A stretch of DNA of 64,000 nucleotides, taken from Ciona savignyi. Its lineage: Eukaryota; Chordata; Ascidiacea; Phlebobranchia; Cionidae. The stretch lies in NCBI GenBank assembly GCA_000149265.1, contig CH003412.1, positions 161,226 to 225,225 on the forward strand. Direction: 5' to 3'. Below the pieces are notes generated by a model, which saw nothing but the letters and a program-made list of their open reading frames with translations, ran no database searches and had not been told where the DNA came from. Every line of letters starts with the position of its first letter. Position 1 is the stretch's first letter. A program made the position numbers and the translations under genes. Shown in pieces: positions 38,761 through 50,469 of this stretch.

Positions 38761-40079
38761 TATCATAATCTTTATTTTAGTGAGAGAGGTTTTCTCCAAG
38801 GATTTTGTAATTACGAAGTATAGTAAGCGATCCTGTATCCAAGTGATTCATGCGCTCCTGTAGTGTTTAGAGGTACTGTCACCCGACTGAAGATTTAAAA
38901 GAAATTATGTTTAATTAAGGGCGTTACGGATTTATTATTTCCTAAATTATATAAACAAAACTAAATATAAGGTAAAATCAGTGTGTTCCGTTTGAATTGG
39001 AAGGGTAACATAATTATAACTGATGACCATGCTATGCTTGGAAGATCAAATGCTTAATATGCAAAAAAAGTGATGCTGAACAGCTTTTATTATTATATGG
39101 AGACCCTGGAACAGTATGTACGGAGGAAGAATTTAAGAATATATGGTGTTTCAGAATCATAAACTTAAATTGTGGTAAAACGTGTTAATGGTGACATTAC
39201 ATAAATTATATGTGGCAGTCAAAAATGGATAAAATGCACTGATACCAAGTGCAAGTAAAGTAAGTGTGCGGTTTATTAAAAAGACAAAAAGACAAGCATT
39301 TATTGCTCAACACAACTGAAGAACATTACAGAAGTGGGGAAGAATATTTATTCATGAAGATCTCGAATCAAGTCTAGGTTTTATAGTTCTCTCTGCAATT
39401 ATTATAATTTTGTTTAGGTGTGGCAATTACATATACTTTTATGTTTGTGTCATCTTTTTATAAACATGTGTCTACCACAAACAATCTGTAGGGCACCAGA
39501 TAATTTTAAATTAAAAATATTTGTCTTTCAATCGAAAAAATATGTAACAAGCTAACAACAGCTACTTATTTAATATATTGTACTGTGAAATGTTATACTT
39601 TTTTTATTTTTTATATTTTTAGAAATAATAACAACTAGAGAGTGTCAACCACGTGTTTAGCCACCACTATTTGTAAAACACATAATGTATGCTATATATG
39701 CAGGCGAGCAGGGTCCCTTGCCACATTTTGTTTTTTATACACCGAGTATATAGTTTGTTTCTACAAGCATAAACGCATGGGTCCCTGGGGTAACAATCCA
39801 ATCTTGTTTTTAATGTTCATTACGCAATATATGTTATTTTCAGATACGTGGACGCAAGGTTGTTATCCAATATTTCAGAAAGTTTTAACCGGGCTGCCAT
39901 AGTTTTGTTTCTGCAAGCATAAACGTATGGGTCCCATAGTGATCAAACCAATCTTCTTTTCCATGTGTAGTAAAAAAAATAATCATGTTAGATTAACGAA
40001 CATTTCACAACAAATATGTTAAATTAAAGACTCCTGTCAAGCGCTGTAGTGAAATGAAGCTAAATTCCAAAACCTACCG

Positions 40080-41600
40080 ATTTAGTATTTCATGGCTTCG
40101 GGGAATTCCCCTGGGTTTAGTACATAAATTTTTGTTTTTACATTCAAATCTGGGTCACGTTATTCAACAATTCTTAAAGTTTTAATCCGATTTGACGACT
40201 CATTGTTGGAGATGTCGGCGTGCCATGCCATGTCTGTCGCAATCATGATTTAAGGACAAAATCTTATTTTTTAGATGATTTCCCTAGGTATTTTTTATTT
40301 CTTTAAAGTGTTGAATCAGTTGCTAATGCACTTAAATTCCACTAAATCTGAGTTAAATTAGAGAAGCCGTTCAAGCGATATGCCCGAAAAAGCTATTTAT
40401 TTAGAAAAAAAAACGTTTTGATTTTTTACGTACTAGGCGAATTCCCCTGGATGTATTATCCATTTTTTTTTTCATTTCTAGACCATGTTGTCTAATAAAT
40501 GACATAGTTTTATTACGATTTCATTACCCCTTCTGGTAGATTGTAAAGCTACAGGCCATAACTGTTACAATCGGGATTTAGGAACATATCTTTACTTTTA
40601 GGGTATTTCCCTGAGTTTTCCCATTCGTAAAGCAATGGCTAATACACATACATTTTACCAAATCTGATCAACATTGGAGTAGTCGTTCATGCGCTATGCC
40701 CAAAAAGCTTCATTTTTAGAAATAAATACCGTTTTGGTTTTTTTACCTCCCAGGGGAATCCCCCTCGATAAATAACCTAAAATTTTGGATTCTGTTTAAA
40801 GTGTTAAATCAGTTGCTAATGCACTTACATTCCACTAAATTTAATTTAAATTTAAGAAGCTGTTCAAGCGCTATGCCCAAAACAGCTATTTTTTAGAAAA
40901 AAATACCGTTTTTGTGTTTAACCTCCCAGGGGAATCCCCCTCGATAAATAACCTACAATTTTGGTTTTGCTTAAAGTGTTAAATCAGTTGCTAATGCACT
41001 TACATTCCACTAAATCTGATTTAAATTTGAGAAGCCGTTCAAGCGCTATGCCCGAAAAAGCTAGTTATTTAGAAAAAAACGTTTTGATTTTTTACGTACT
41101 AGGGGAATTCCCCTGGATGTATTACCCAAAATTTTGGTTTTTGCATTTATAGACCATGTTGTGTAACATATGACAAAGTTTCATTACGATTTCCTTACCC
41201 CTTCTGGTAGATTGTGAAGCCACAGGCCATAACTGTTACAATCAGGATTTAGAAACATGTCTTTATTTTTAGGGTATTCCCCGAGTAAATAATTTGTTTC
41301 TTCTCATTCGTAAAGCAATGGCTAATACACATACATTTTACCAAACTTAATTAAAATTGGAGTAGCCGTTCAAGCGCTATGCCCAAAAAAGCTATTTTTT
41401 TAGAAAAAAATACCGGTTTGGTTTTTTTACCTCCAAGGGGAATCCCCCTTGATAAATTACCTAAAATTTTGGTTTCTGTATATCTAGACCATGTGCGCTA
41501 ACAAATGTCAAAGTTTTATTACGATTGCATTGCCCCTTCTGGTAGATGTCGGAGCCACAAGCCATGCCTGTCAAACCTTTGACGAAAAAATACGGACAAA
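40080..41600 (+). repeat. Complex tandem repeat array with GGGGAATTCCCC cores
   Basis: Modules recur out of simple register. AAAGTGTTAAATCAGTTGCT occurs near 40308 (one change), 40797 and 40972. CCCCTTCTGGTAGAT occurs near 40528, 41197 and 41530. GTTCAAGCGCTATGCCC occurs at least four times. Units are separated by CCAGGGGAATCCCCCTCGAT or AATTCCCCTGG cores. Spacings of about 175, 335 and 670 bp suggest a higher-order arrangement produced by repeated duplication. No coding frame is maintained. Confidence 0.75.
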
Positions 41601-42017
41601 AACAATATGTGTCCCATTTTTCCAAATGGGACCCATAATTAATGTTGTATCTTTTTACTGTTAAAATAAAAAGTACAAAATTGCTATTCTTCTTGTGTAG
41701 AACTGCAAAAACAACATAGCATTTGCCATTTAGAGAGTTGCTCATAGTTGGCTTATTAATAATTAACTACAATCAGGTGGTTGTTGTTTTTGAAGAATGA
41801 TTTATTGGTATGGTACCAAAGAGCATTGTGTTTAAACAATAGAAAAACAACTTTGAGACTTATTTTTAATGATCATTGATCTGAAATAAAAGCAATAAAG
41901 GGATTAGCAGTTTTGTTTGAGCTTTACCCCCAGTATCTGTTATTTGGCTTTCTGCTGTTTTATAACCTTTAACAATAAGAACTGCATCTTAAAATAAAAA
42001 TAAAAACAATAATTTTA

Positions 42018-42112
42018 GTCGGACAGACTAGCTTGGTAGGTTGGTGTATCTTAGATAGTTGGTTGTGTTCTTGAGCAAGGCACTTGGTATATATTGCCTA
42101 AACCTAGTGAAT
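42018..42112 (+). repeat. 5' part of an older SINE, interrupted
   Basis: A diverged head and body (GTTGGTTGTGTTCTTGAGCA, ATTGCCTAAACCTAGTG) end where a reversed, younger SINE begins. The body continues after it at 42470. Confidence 0.6.
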
Positions 42113-42405
42113 AGGATAGGATATTCATCTTTATCCCCGTGAATGGAAAAACCAAGGGGGTTATCACACGGGCAATCGTCAGATCACCTCGCGCCCATCG
42201 TCGGGTTACCGGAGCTATTGCAGTGTGTTGTATATGATAGACACGTTCCTTCAATTTGGTAGAACCCAATAATCCGCTGGGTTTAGGCAATGTCCGTAAA
42301 GTGCCTTGCCCAAGGACACAACCGACTGTCTAGCAACCAGTTTCGCACCTGCAACCTTTCGATTAAAAGGTGACGCACTTAACCGCTAGACCAACCGGCC
42401 GGACA
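42113..42405 (-). repeat. Near-intact SINE inserted into an older SINE
   Basis: A complete reversed copy runs from GGATAGGATATTCATC (tail) to GACCAACCGGCCGGAC (head), with TTGCCCAAGGACACAACCGA inside. It is very similar to the copies at 17976 and 55608. Confidence 0.85.
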
Positions 42406-42469
42406 AAATGAAAAAAGTCTTTCGAACCAGTGACCTATGGATGTACAGTCCACCGCTCGAATTAATATC

Positions 42470-42560
42470 AAAATTAAAGGAACATCTCAATCATACCCAA
42501 CACACTGCAATAGTTATGGTAATCTGACAATTGCCAGATAGATAAAATCCTAATTCTATA
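42470..42560 (+). repeat. 3' part of the interrupted older SINE
   Basis: Starts AAATTAAAGGAACATCTCAA and continues ACACACTGCAATAGTTATGG. It resumes the SINE body roughly where the piece at 42112 stopped. Confidence 0.55.
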
Positions 42561-42681
42561 TTAAACTGTAAAAAAAGTTTTTTGACTTCTTACATCCATA
42601 AAATAATGCAACTGGTCAACAGGTTTTAGTTGAAAACCGTAATATTAATATTTAATACTGTAATCATTGTGACAATTCTAT

Positions 42682-45600
42682 ATGATGCAAACTTACAACG
42701 GAACAAAATCCCCATTACCCCTGCTGGCTGGTTATCACCATCAAGCAGAGTTCAAATTTTTAAAGTTTTTTTTACTACTCGGTGTAAGTATCCTTTAAAA
42801 ACAAAAATATTAAATATTTGGCATCAAGGGTTGGGTTCACTGATCTTGATTTAAATTTTGCAGAAATCCTGTTATTTGATTGTTTAGGTATTTTTTAATC
42901 ATCGTTAGTATATTTTGAATTACACAGTAAAATGTTTTTTAAAACATTCGAATTATAAAGTTAAAAACAATAGTTTAATTGCATACCAAATGCTTCTAAA
43001 ACTAGAAAGTGTTATCCATGACTATTTTTTAAAGCGCGTTTGTGTGTACAATATATTTTTCTGCATGCAGAAACAATCAGGTTTCCTGGCTAACTCATTA
43101 CCCATGGTATAACTTATATTAGAGAGTACAAAATTTGTTTCTGCAAGCAGAAATCAAAACTTAACATCCATGTTTTCTAAATAAAGTATTCACGTTGGTA
43201 TATTAACAAACGACAATGGAAACAAAGAAAATGAAATTATTTTTTATACATTATTGCGAGCTTTTCAGGAATATTTTATATAATGTATTTTTCATTATTT
43301 TTTATTAATTCTACCAAAAAACTTGTCCACATGTCTAATGCATTTTACCCAACACTTCTAACAAGTTTAACTGAACTTAATCTTTAATAAGTTTTAAACC
43401 AAAATAAATACAATGTCTTTAAAAGCTTGAGTGTTGCAAGATTTTTTGCATTTTTGGAACAACAATTGCAAAAAAAACCTTTTTTAGGAGAAACCCACTG
43501 TTTAAATCACTCTTTAAGTTCTCATTCCACACATTAAAATTATAATTTTTTTTAAACAGATTGCAGAATTGGTTACCGGTGTCATGGTATTAGGGCTTGG
43601 TGGTTGCTCAATGTTTCTTTACCTCAGTACAAAACATTCATATTTCTTGACAGTTTTTCCTGGTCTTTGGTGCGGCCCATTTGTAAGTTTTCTTGTATGT
43701 ATATTTGTAATGTTTCTGCTCATTAAAATGTGATCACAGTATTTAAACGAAAGGTAAACGTTAAGTGTGTTTCCTATGGGTGTGATTTTTTTTGTCAGCA
43801 TTGCATGGTGACACCAATGTCCTAACTAAATTTCCAGTTTTTTTTCTAGAGTTTTTTTAAAAGGTTAAATAATTGCAATTATTTCCCTGACTATTTTAGC
43901 CACCAATATGTTCTGTATTATATGGTTACTATCTATAAGCACCACCAAGATACTCCTTTTTTGGCTTTTACCACTTATGTTTTGTTATTTGCATGTTTTG
44001 ATCGCTTCTGTTCTTTGGTATTTTTTTTATCCAGTAATATCTTGTTACATAAGGGCTTTTTAATGGAGCTTATTACAAAGTTTATTATTACGAAAATTAT
44101 TTAATATTACTGATTGTAATATAAACTCTGTGTTGGCAAAATGTAAATATTTTAATTACTATAATAATTTATTTTAGTTCATCACTGCCGGGGTATTTTC
44201 AGTTTTGTGCAGCCAAAAACCAAGTATTTTTCTGGTGAGTAAAACTGTGACATTATTTTTTGGATTTGGATCTCTTTCAGACTTTAAATATGTGCAAGAA
44301 TTATATCCTTGTCTTATATTCTGTGTTGGCAGAAGTGCACATTTATTTGATCATGATATTGTTTTGTTTGCATTGTGTATTTGCATATGCTTGTGATTAA
44401 ATTAAAGTTTAAATATAACAGATAAAATGTACCATCGTTATTGGGAGTTCTTCTGCAGTGCTTGGGTTGGTGATGTATGGCTTTGAAATTGCCAAATCAA
44501 CTGTGTTATCAAGCATTAAGTTCAAGTCAAATGATGACCTGGTACTATTAATTCGATTTGCTGTTTCTCTTTTTAAGTTATAAAGCTAACTGTCTAGTTT
44601 TAAAACTAATACTTGTTCAAACAAATACTTTGGTGTGTTGGTGAGTTAGCTTTTAACTGAAAGGTAGCAGATTCAAAACTAGCTGCTTGGTTGTTTCCAA
44701 GACACTTCGATAACATTTGCCTGAAGTTATATACAACAAATTGCAATGGCTTTGGTTAAAATTTACTAAGTAATAAATGCCCTTTTTATTTACATTTTGT
44801 ATGTTAAGTATTTAAATTTATTTTTATTCCCAGATCATCTATAAAATACTTAATGGATTTCTGGTTAGCATGGGCTTGCTAAATTTCTTTCTTGCAAAAA
44901 TCATTGTAGCTCTCAGTATATCATCACTTTGTAGCAAACAGAATGAGGTAAACAATTAGACATACTGTATAAATTGTTTTTTTAAAATTAAACAACAAAT
45001 TGTTTTTTTTTAATTTTATGATATTTGGTTCCACAGTGTTGACTTCAAGTACCATATACTTTAATGAGTGGAAAATGTCAGACATTATAGATTAAATTGC
45101 CCTTTGTAAAATGATATTGCACTTTGCTTTAGTTTTGTTGCAGTACCTTGTACAAATATAAACACTCTTAAAGGGGAACTGAAGTCAATTTTAAGAATAT
45201 CTTAATAAATGGAAAAAAATACGCTGATTTCAAAAATCAAATCAGTTTCTTCCAATATTGTTTTGTTAAAGAGTTATGAGCAAATATGCATTTTATTTTA
45301 TGTTAGGGGATTTCCCGTATTACGTCACTGACGTTGTTGAGATTTCGTGCCTATATGCATTGTATACAATCATGTGCCAGTTTAGAGGTGAATTAGTAAC
45401 ATAAGCGCCTGCAGGAGCGTTGTATTTTCGTTTTTTTTATGGAGACTTAGCATAACACTTGTCATATAGCCTAACTGAACCAATGTACCCGCGTGACAGC
45501 TTACCTTAAGCGCGCTCATTGAGGCCTGCACGATCCAGGACCTAAGTTGAATGCTGAGGTATACAGGTCACGTATTTAAATGACTTTAGAATAATAAGTC

Positions 45601-48556
45601 TTAGCAATTTATATCATAAATCATAGAAGTGAAGACAGAACAAGAAAACTAGAACAGGAGGCAGTAAACTGTAACTGCCAGCAATTTATAGAAATAAACC
45701 AGCCATCAATCAAAGATCAGACTATGCGGTGGGAACAGCCTATTTCTTTCATGATTGTTGCTTTTCAATATATAGCCATAATCTGCAACGTAGACTAGCA
45801 ATGTTGTTATCAACCCCTAGGCTACAAACTGAGAGTGTGAGAGATTTGGTATACATATGCATAGAAGTTTTAACAAATTTCTTTTGTTTTCTTCATTTCT
45901 AGAGTAAATTTAAGTTAATGGATGAAAGAAGTTTTATTGTACACAATAAAACAACACAAATTTAGTCATGTGCGTTTGAACCAAGGAAAACGTCTGAAAG
46001 TATCTTTGAAGATGCAAGCCCCATAGAAGAAAATGTTTATTTAGAAACATTACCTATTGACATGACTTGGTGCCGTTGCAAAAACTGTATTGTTATGGAC
46101 ACACCGCAAGAATGTTTATGCTGCATGAATGTACATGCATTTGTGCACAAAATAATGCCAGACTGGACTTGCATTACTAAAAGCCCTTATTTTTCAATTA
46201 TCTGCTTGGATAAAGAAGTTCTTGAAGTTGCACTTGATGTACTGGGTTGATCACTATGTTTAAAATCATAATCAGAAAAATTTAAAATTGTTGGAACTGT
46301 ATTTTTCACCAAGTGGTTTGTTTTCATCATCTTGGCTACTCCATTGGAGTCAAATACAAGTTTACTATGATAATCCTTGTCACAAATATGTGCACTACAC
46401 ACTGCGGTTCTTTTTCCAGGTAGTTTAGAACGCTTGCATTGTTGTATCCATTGCTTCAACCGTTTTTTGTCGTTGTGAGGAAATCAATGGAAGAGCACAG
46501 GTGGATTGGAATTTCGTGTGCTGTAATAGGAATTTGTACATCCTGGAGCAAAACAATATACTCCAATCACTCTTTCTTCCTTCTCAGTGGCTTAACTTTA
46601 GGCATTTTACAATATCTAATAAAAAGAACTAAATTAGAAATGTGGTATATTCTTATTAACTTATTTGGGTAGTTAAGTAAAGATCTATTATATATATTCT
46701 TCACTTACTTATCTGAATGCTTGCTGTGTACTTATTGTCAGACTACACATCAGCTACTCAACTGTGGATTAACTGTTTTTGTAATAAGTGGTATTCTCAA
46801 CCAGTAGGCTAATGCTTAGTTTCAATAACAGCAGACATTAAATGCACCACATACACAACAGCAAAACATTATACAAACAGCCAAGGTAAACCATGAAAGA
46901 AATAGGCTTTTCCCACCGCATAGTCTAGCCTTTGCCTAATGGCTGGTTTATTTCTATAAATTGCTGGCAGAGTGGCAGTTACAGTTTAATGCATTCTGTT
47001 ATAGTTTTCTTGTTCTGTTTTCACTTTTATTGATTATGATATAAATTGCTAAGACTTATTATTCTAAAGTCATTTAAATACGAGACCTGTATACCTCAGC
47101 ATTCAGCTTAGGTCCAGGACCGTGCAGGCCTTAATGACCGCGCTTAAAGTAAGCTGTCACCATGTACATTGGTTCAGTAAGACTATATGACAAGTGTTAT
47201 GCTAAGTCTTCATAATAAAAACGAAAATACAACGCTCCTGCAGGCGCTTCTGTTACTAATTCACCTCTAAACTGGCACATGATTGTATACAATGCATATA
47301 GGTACGAAATCTCAACAACGTCAGTGACGTAATACGGGAAATCCCCTAACATAAAATGAAATACATATTTGCTCATAACTCTTTAACCAAAAAATATTGG
47401 AAGAAACTGATTTGATTTTTGAAATCAGCGTATTTTTTTCCATTTATTAAGACAGGGATGTCCAACCTGCGGCCCGCGGGCCGCAGTGCGGCCCACCTTA
47501 GATTTGTGTGCGGCCCGCTAGTCATTTTCACTCCAAGTATAGTATTTTGAACTTTAAATCTTGGCATAATTCAAATGTATCAGTCAGCTTTTAAGGACGC
47601 AGCAAACATCAAAACTGCAGAAGGAAACCGACGGACGACAAACACTTATCTCATTGACTTTGTATTGCAAAAATAAGTTTTTGTTTTTTTTCTATATGTG
47701 TGTTATTTGTTCCTTTTTTTAAAGATGAAATTAATGGCTTTTAATTGTTTTTTTTTAATTAAGGGATCGCGAACCGTTTTATAAAGTTCGCGAATTACAA
47801 AATTTAACAAAATCGCGAAAATATAAATTACCGATACTGATTTCGCGCACTTTTAATAATAAATCCTCAACACGTTAATATAACGTCGTTTGCCTTCAAC
47901 GTAACATTATTTATTTACCTTGGCTTTACTTTGCATTATTGACGCATAATAAGCATTGCTATCATAACGCAATAATCGCCATTATGCGTTAATATACCTC
48001 GATTCCTTTATTTATGATTCGCGAGATGCGACACACCCCTTTTGTTTGTCGTAATTTACGTTGATTGCAATTTATCATTACTGTACTACTAAATAACGGT
48101 ACTGTCTGCTTTATGAAATAAATATCTTTTTGGTCGTTTAAGGCAATTTATCATAACCAAAAGGTTTTTCGCGCGCTCCTTATCTGCGCATTTCGCAAAT
48201 CATTTCAAAACCATTAATTCGAACCCTGCCATTTTTATTGACATTTAATAGGTTCTGCGGCCCATTAAATTATTTTAAGTGACAATGCGGCCCATTACAA
48301 TAAAAGGTTGGACATCCCTGTATTAAGATATTCTTAAAATTGACTTCAGTTCCCCTTTAAAAAGGGACTAATTTTTGCACAATGGCAACACTTAAATTGA
48401 CTTAGACATAAATCTAAAAAAATACTGTTTGTTTTACAGTACACGGAGTACAACTGTGACCCCAGACAACCATTATTGCAACACAGAAAGAGCAATGCAC
48501 TTTCACCTGGTAGATTTATTGATATTTTATTACTTTGGACTAAAATATTATTCTGA
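42682..48556 (+). CDS. MS4A-like four-TM protein, copy 2
   Basis: Exons are 42682-42783, 43560-43682, 44178-44234, 44422-44541, 44834-44947 and 48440-48556, all phase 0, giving 210 aa. Two adjacent ATGs (42682, 42685) follow an in-frame stop, so the start is well bounded. Exon 1 ends KFLKFFLLLG|GTAAGT, exon 2 encodes TM1 and ends FPGLWCGPF, and exon 3 (FITAGVFSVLCSQKPS) resembles the MS4A TM2 region. Exon 4 carries TM3 with GLVMYGFEIAKS, and exon 5 carries TM4 and a cysteine near its end. The tail exon (YTEYNCDPRQPLLQH) is the least certain because its frame could be longer than the real one. The last intron (3.5 kb) was enlarged by a Kolobok-like element with a nested hAT. A poly(A) signal is at 48581-48586. 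Confidence 0.82.
44630..44770 (+). repeat. Decayed SINE copy in intron 4
   Basis: Forward remnants: TGAAAGGTAGCAGATTCAAA (B-box region), TTGCCTGAAGTTATATACAA and TTGCAATGGCTTTGGTTAAA. Confidence 0.55.
45967..46250 (+). pseudogene. P2X7-type cysteine-rich domain remnant in transposon
   Basis: The open frame contains DMTWCRCKNCIVMDTPQECL, then CCMN, and later WTCITKSPYFSIICLDKEVL. Its C-x-C-x2-C..C-x-CC spacing followed by a CLD motif matches the intracellular C-terminal domain of P2X7 receptors. That domain also occurs without a channel in many invertebrate proteins. The frame is open upstream to about 45967 and may begin at an AG acceptor near 45900. It is probably a passenger or accessory part of the transposon. 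Its 3' end overlaps the THAP frame on the other strand. Confidence 0.6.
46187..46520 (-). pseudogene. THAP-domain remnant in transposon
   Basis: Reading leftward from about 46520, the frame gives an FP-x-ND-x-K-RLKQW segment, CSAHICDKDYH and KNTVPTILNF. These are the middle and end of a THAP zinc finger (C-x-H followed by AVPTIF-like). An in-frame TGA stands just before the FP, where THAP proteins usually have Arg. A CGA-to-TGA change is a simple explanation but is inference. The N-terminal Cys pair is not visible. A Ser/Thr-rich stretch follows, and the frame stops at 46187. Confidence 0.6.
47453..48320 (+). mobile_element. hAT-like non-autonomous element, nested insertion
   Basis: The 868-bp element has terminal inverted repeats CAGGGATGTCCAACCT and is flanked by a perfect 8-bp duplication TATTAAGA (47445-47452 and 48321-48328). 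GGCCCGC-type subterminal repeats follow the left end and GGGCCGCA types lie near the right end. No transposase frame is visible. It interrupts the right arm of the Kolobok-like element; the left arm near 45200 has the uninterrupted sequence. Confidence 0.88.
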
Positions 48557-48580
48557 TATTTATAAGTTTACTTTGCAAAC

Positions 48581-48586
48581 AATAAA
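48581..48586 (+). promoter_or_regulatory. Poly(A) signal of MS4A-like copy 2
   Basis: AATAAA occurs 25 bases after the proposed stop codon. Confidence 0.5.
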
Positions 48587-49224
48587 ATGCTTTACAAACA
48601 CAAATTCAAATTGTATTTATTAGGTGATAGTTATCTAAGACAAAAATATAAACCTTTATTTATACCAACTATTTATAATAGTTACGTTTTATTATCCACT
48701 ATGAATACTGGTTATTGGAAGGCAATTAAGGTAGTTTTTGTCCATTGGTCGAGTAAAAATATGTGTCATTTGTAATCTTGCTGCTGGGTAAATTATGTTA
48801 AAGGATAGTGAAACAAATAAGTTGTTCATATAATTTCGACCAATAAATAATTTATTTTAATAATCATACATAAAATTTCAATAAATTACCACAGAAAAAT
48901 TTCTATGCTTCCACTTCTATGTCTAGCATTTTAAATTTTTGATTTAAAATTACTTATTTTTGAATAAATCTAAAATAAGGTCATCCCTACCATCTGGTAA
49001 CTATCGCTTATTGTCCAGTTGCCAAAGTGTAGTTCAATACTAATTTAGTGGCATAATTTTTCTAAATATTCTCTAAAACATCCTATAATAAATGGCATGG
49101 ATCATTAAGATACAATTTAATGCTGGATGTCATCTTGTCACTCTTCATACAGAAACGTGTGGTGCAAACTCTGATTTCTATCCATATCCCAAGCAGACAG
49201 AAACTGTTAAACCGGTAAGAAAGC

Positions 49225-49498
49225 TATTGTACTTTTAACCGAAAGGTTGCCGGTTCAAAACTGGTATCCAACTAGTCGGTTGTGTCCTTGGGCAAGGCAC
49301 TTAACGGACATTGCCTGGATCCAGTGTATTAAATGGGTTCTACCTAATTAAAGGAATGTGTCAATCATACTTAACACACTGCAATAGCTCCGGTAACCTG
49401 ACGGTGGGCGTGAGGTGATCTGATGATTGCCCGTGTGTTAACCCCCTTGGTTTTCCCATTCACGGGGATAAACATGAATATCCTATTCTTTCCTATAG
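49225..49498 (+). repeat. SINE copy between MS4A-like copies 2 and 3
   Basis: Forward copy with GGTTGCCGGTTCAAAACTGG, CTTGGGCAAGGCACTTAACG, GCAATAGCTCCGGTAACCTG and CCATTCACGGGGATAAACAT, ending TATCCTATTC. The rest of 48587-50469 shows no gene. Confidence 0.85.
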
Positions 49499-50469
49499 TA
49501 AAATAAGAATAGGCCAATCTCAGTTTTGGGTGTAAAACTGTGAAATTTTTTTTGCACAGGTGGATTTTATCCAAGGAATTCCAAAGTCACATGCTTAGAA
49601 ACATGATTTTAAAGTTGGAATGAACTACTGGAGCCCTGTTACGCATTCTAAACTGTAACAGCCATGATTATACTAATCAGTGTTATATGCAAAAAGCTTT
49701 TGCCCCTTTTTGAATTTTACCCTTTTTAATTTTTGTTTGCCCTTTTTAATTTAATCTGCTGTCCATTTGATTTAATATGCAAGTGCTGTAATCCATTTTA
49801 CCTTGAGTTTTATAATGTACTATTCTTGTTCTTTAGTAAATTTGAGCTTTTAGACTGTTCGATTTTTCAACTCCTATGAGTTAATGTGATCATATTTATG
49901 CATTTTGATTCATTGCAGTGTTTTGTTCATTAAATTTTTATCTTGCTATTAGATGACGGTAAAAAAGTATTATCAAAAAAACGGTGGTGCTCACAAGTAT
50001 AAAGTTAAAGTGATCATGTGTTATGTTATGTTTTATCAAGTTCAATATCATGTGCTACTGAAGCTGGCAAATTATGTCTCGTAAATGATTTACTAATAAC
50101 CCGTCATTTATGGGCTCTCGTGTGTTACATTAAACATATCCTTGAGTAAGTAAACAGATAACACTGTGCTCTGTTTGCATTTTTTTATACTTCAAATGTC
50201 AATTTGTCTACAAATACTAAACTGATCGATACTGCTGTCTTGCTTTTCTTAATGAGTCAAAGTGATGTATTCTTCGAGTATCTATTGTGATACTTATTAT
50301 TTGAATTATTGTTTGAATGAGGTATTTTTGTCTAAAATAACCAAAAATTGTATCAGCCAGTGTTAATACTCTATGTTGGTGTTTCCTAATGAAAATTCAC
50401 TGTTATCAAAATTATTGAACAGGTGACTCAAAAAGCTTTGTTTTAATAACTGACTGAAATTTTGTGAAC

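Larger units (their letters stand above)
37297..42681. other. Repeat-rich intergenic region, no gene seen
   Basis: Holds a decayed SINE (37918-38115), a CCCTGTCCCAAA-type short repeat (38677-38760), dispersed-repeat fragments with a GGGTCCC motif near 39700-39930, the 1.5-kb complex array at 40080-41600 and a nested SINE pair at 42018-42560. Open frames here lie in repeats. Confidence 0.6.
45172..48356. mobile_element. Kolobok-like DNA transposon with long inverted arms
   Basis: Ends AGGGGAACTGAAGTCA and its mirror TGACTTCAGTTCCCCT are flanked by TTAA at 45168-45171 and 48357-48360. The arms are about 590 bp (45172 to about 45757, and about 46888-48356 without the hAT insert) and match closely. 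Between them lie remnants of a P2X7-type cysteine-rich domain and of a THAP domain. TTAA targets and a THAP-type transposase are known hallmarks of the Kolobok superfamily. The THAP frame is broken and its first zinc ligands are not visible, so the copy is not autonomous. It sits in the last intron of the second MS4A-like gene. Confidence 0.8.

Noticed and set aside
46439-46672. 77-residue plus-strand frame
   Set aside because: It is antisense to the THAP remnant inside the transposon and has no motif of its own.
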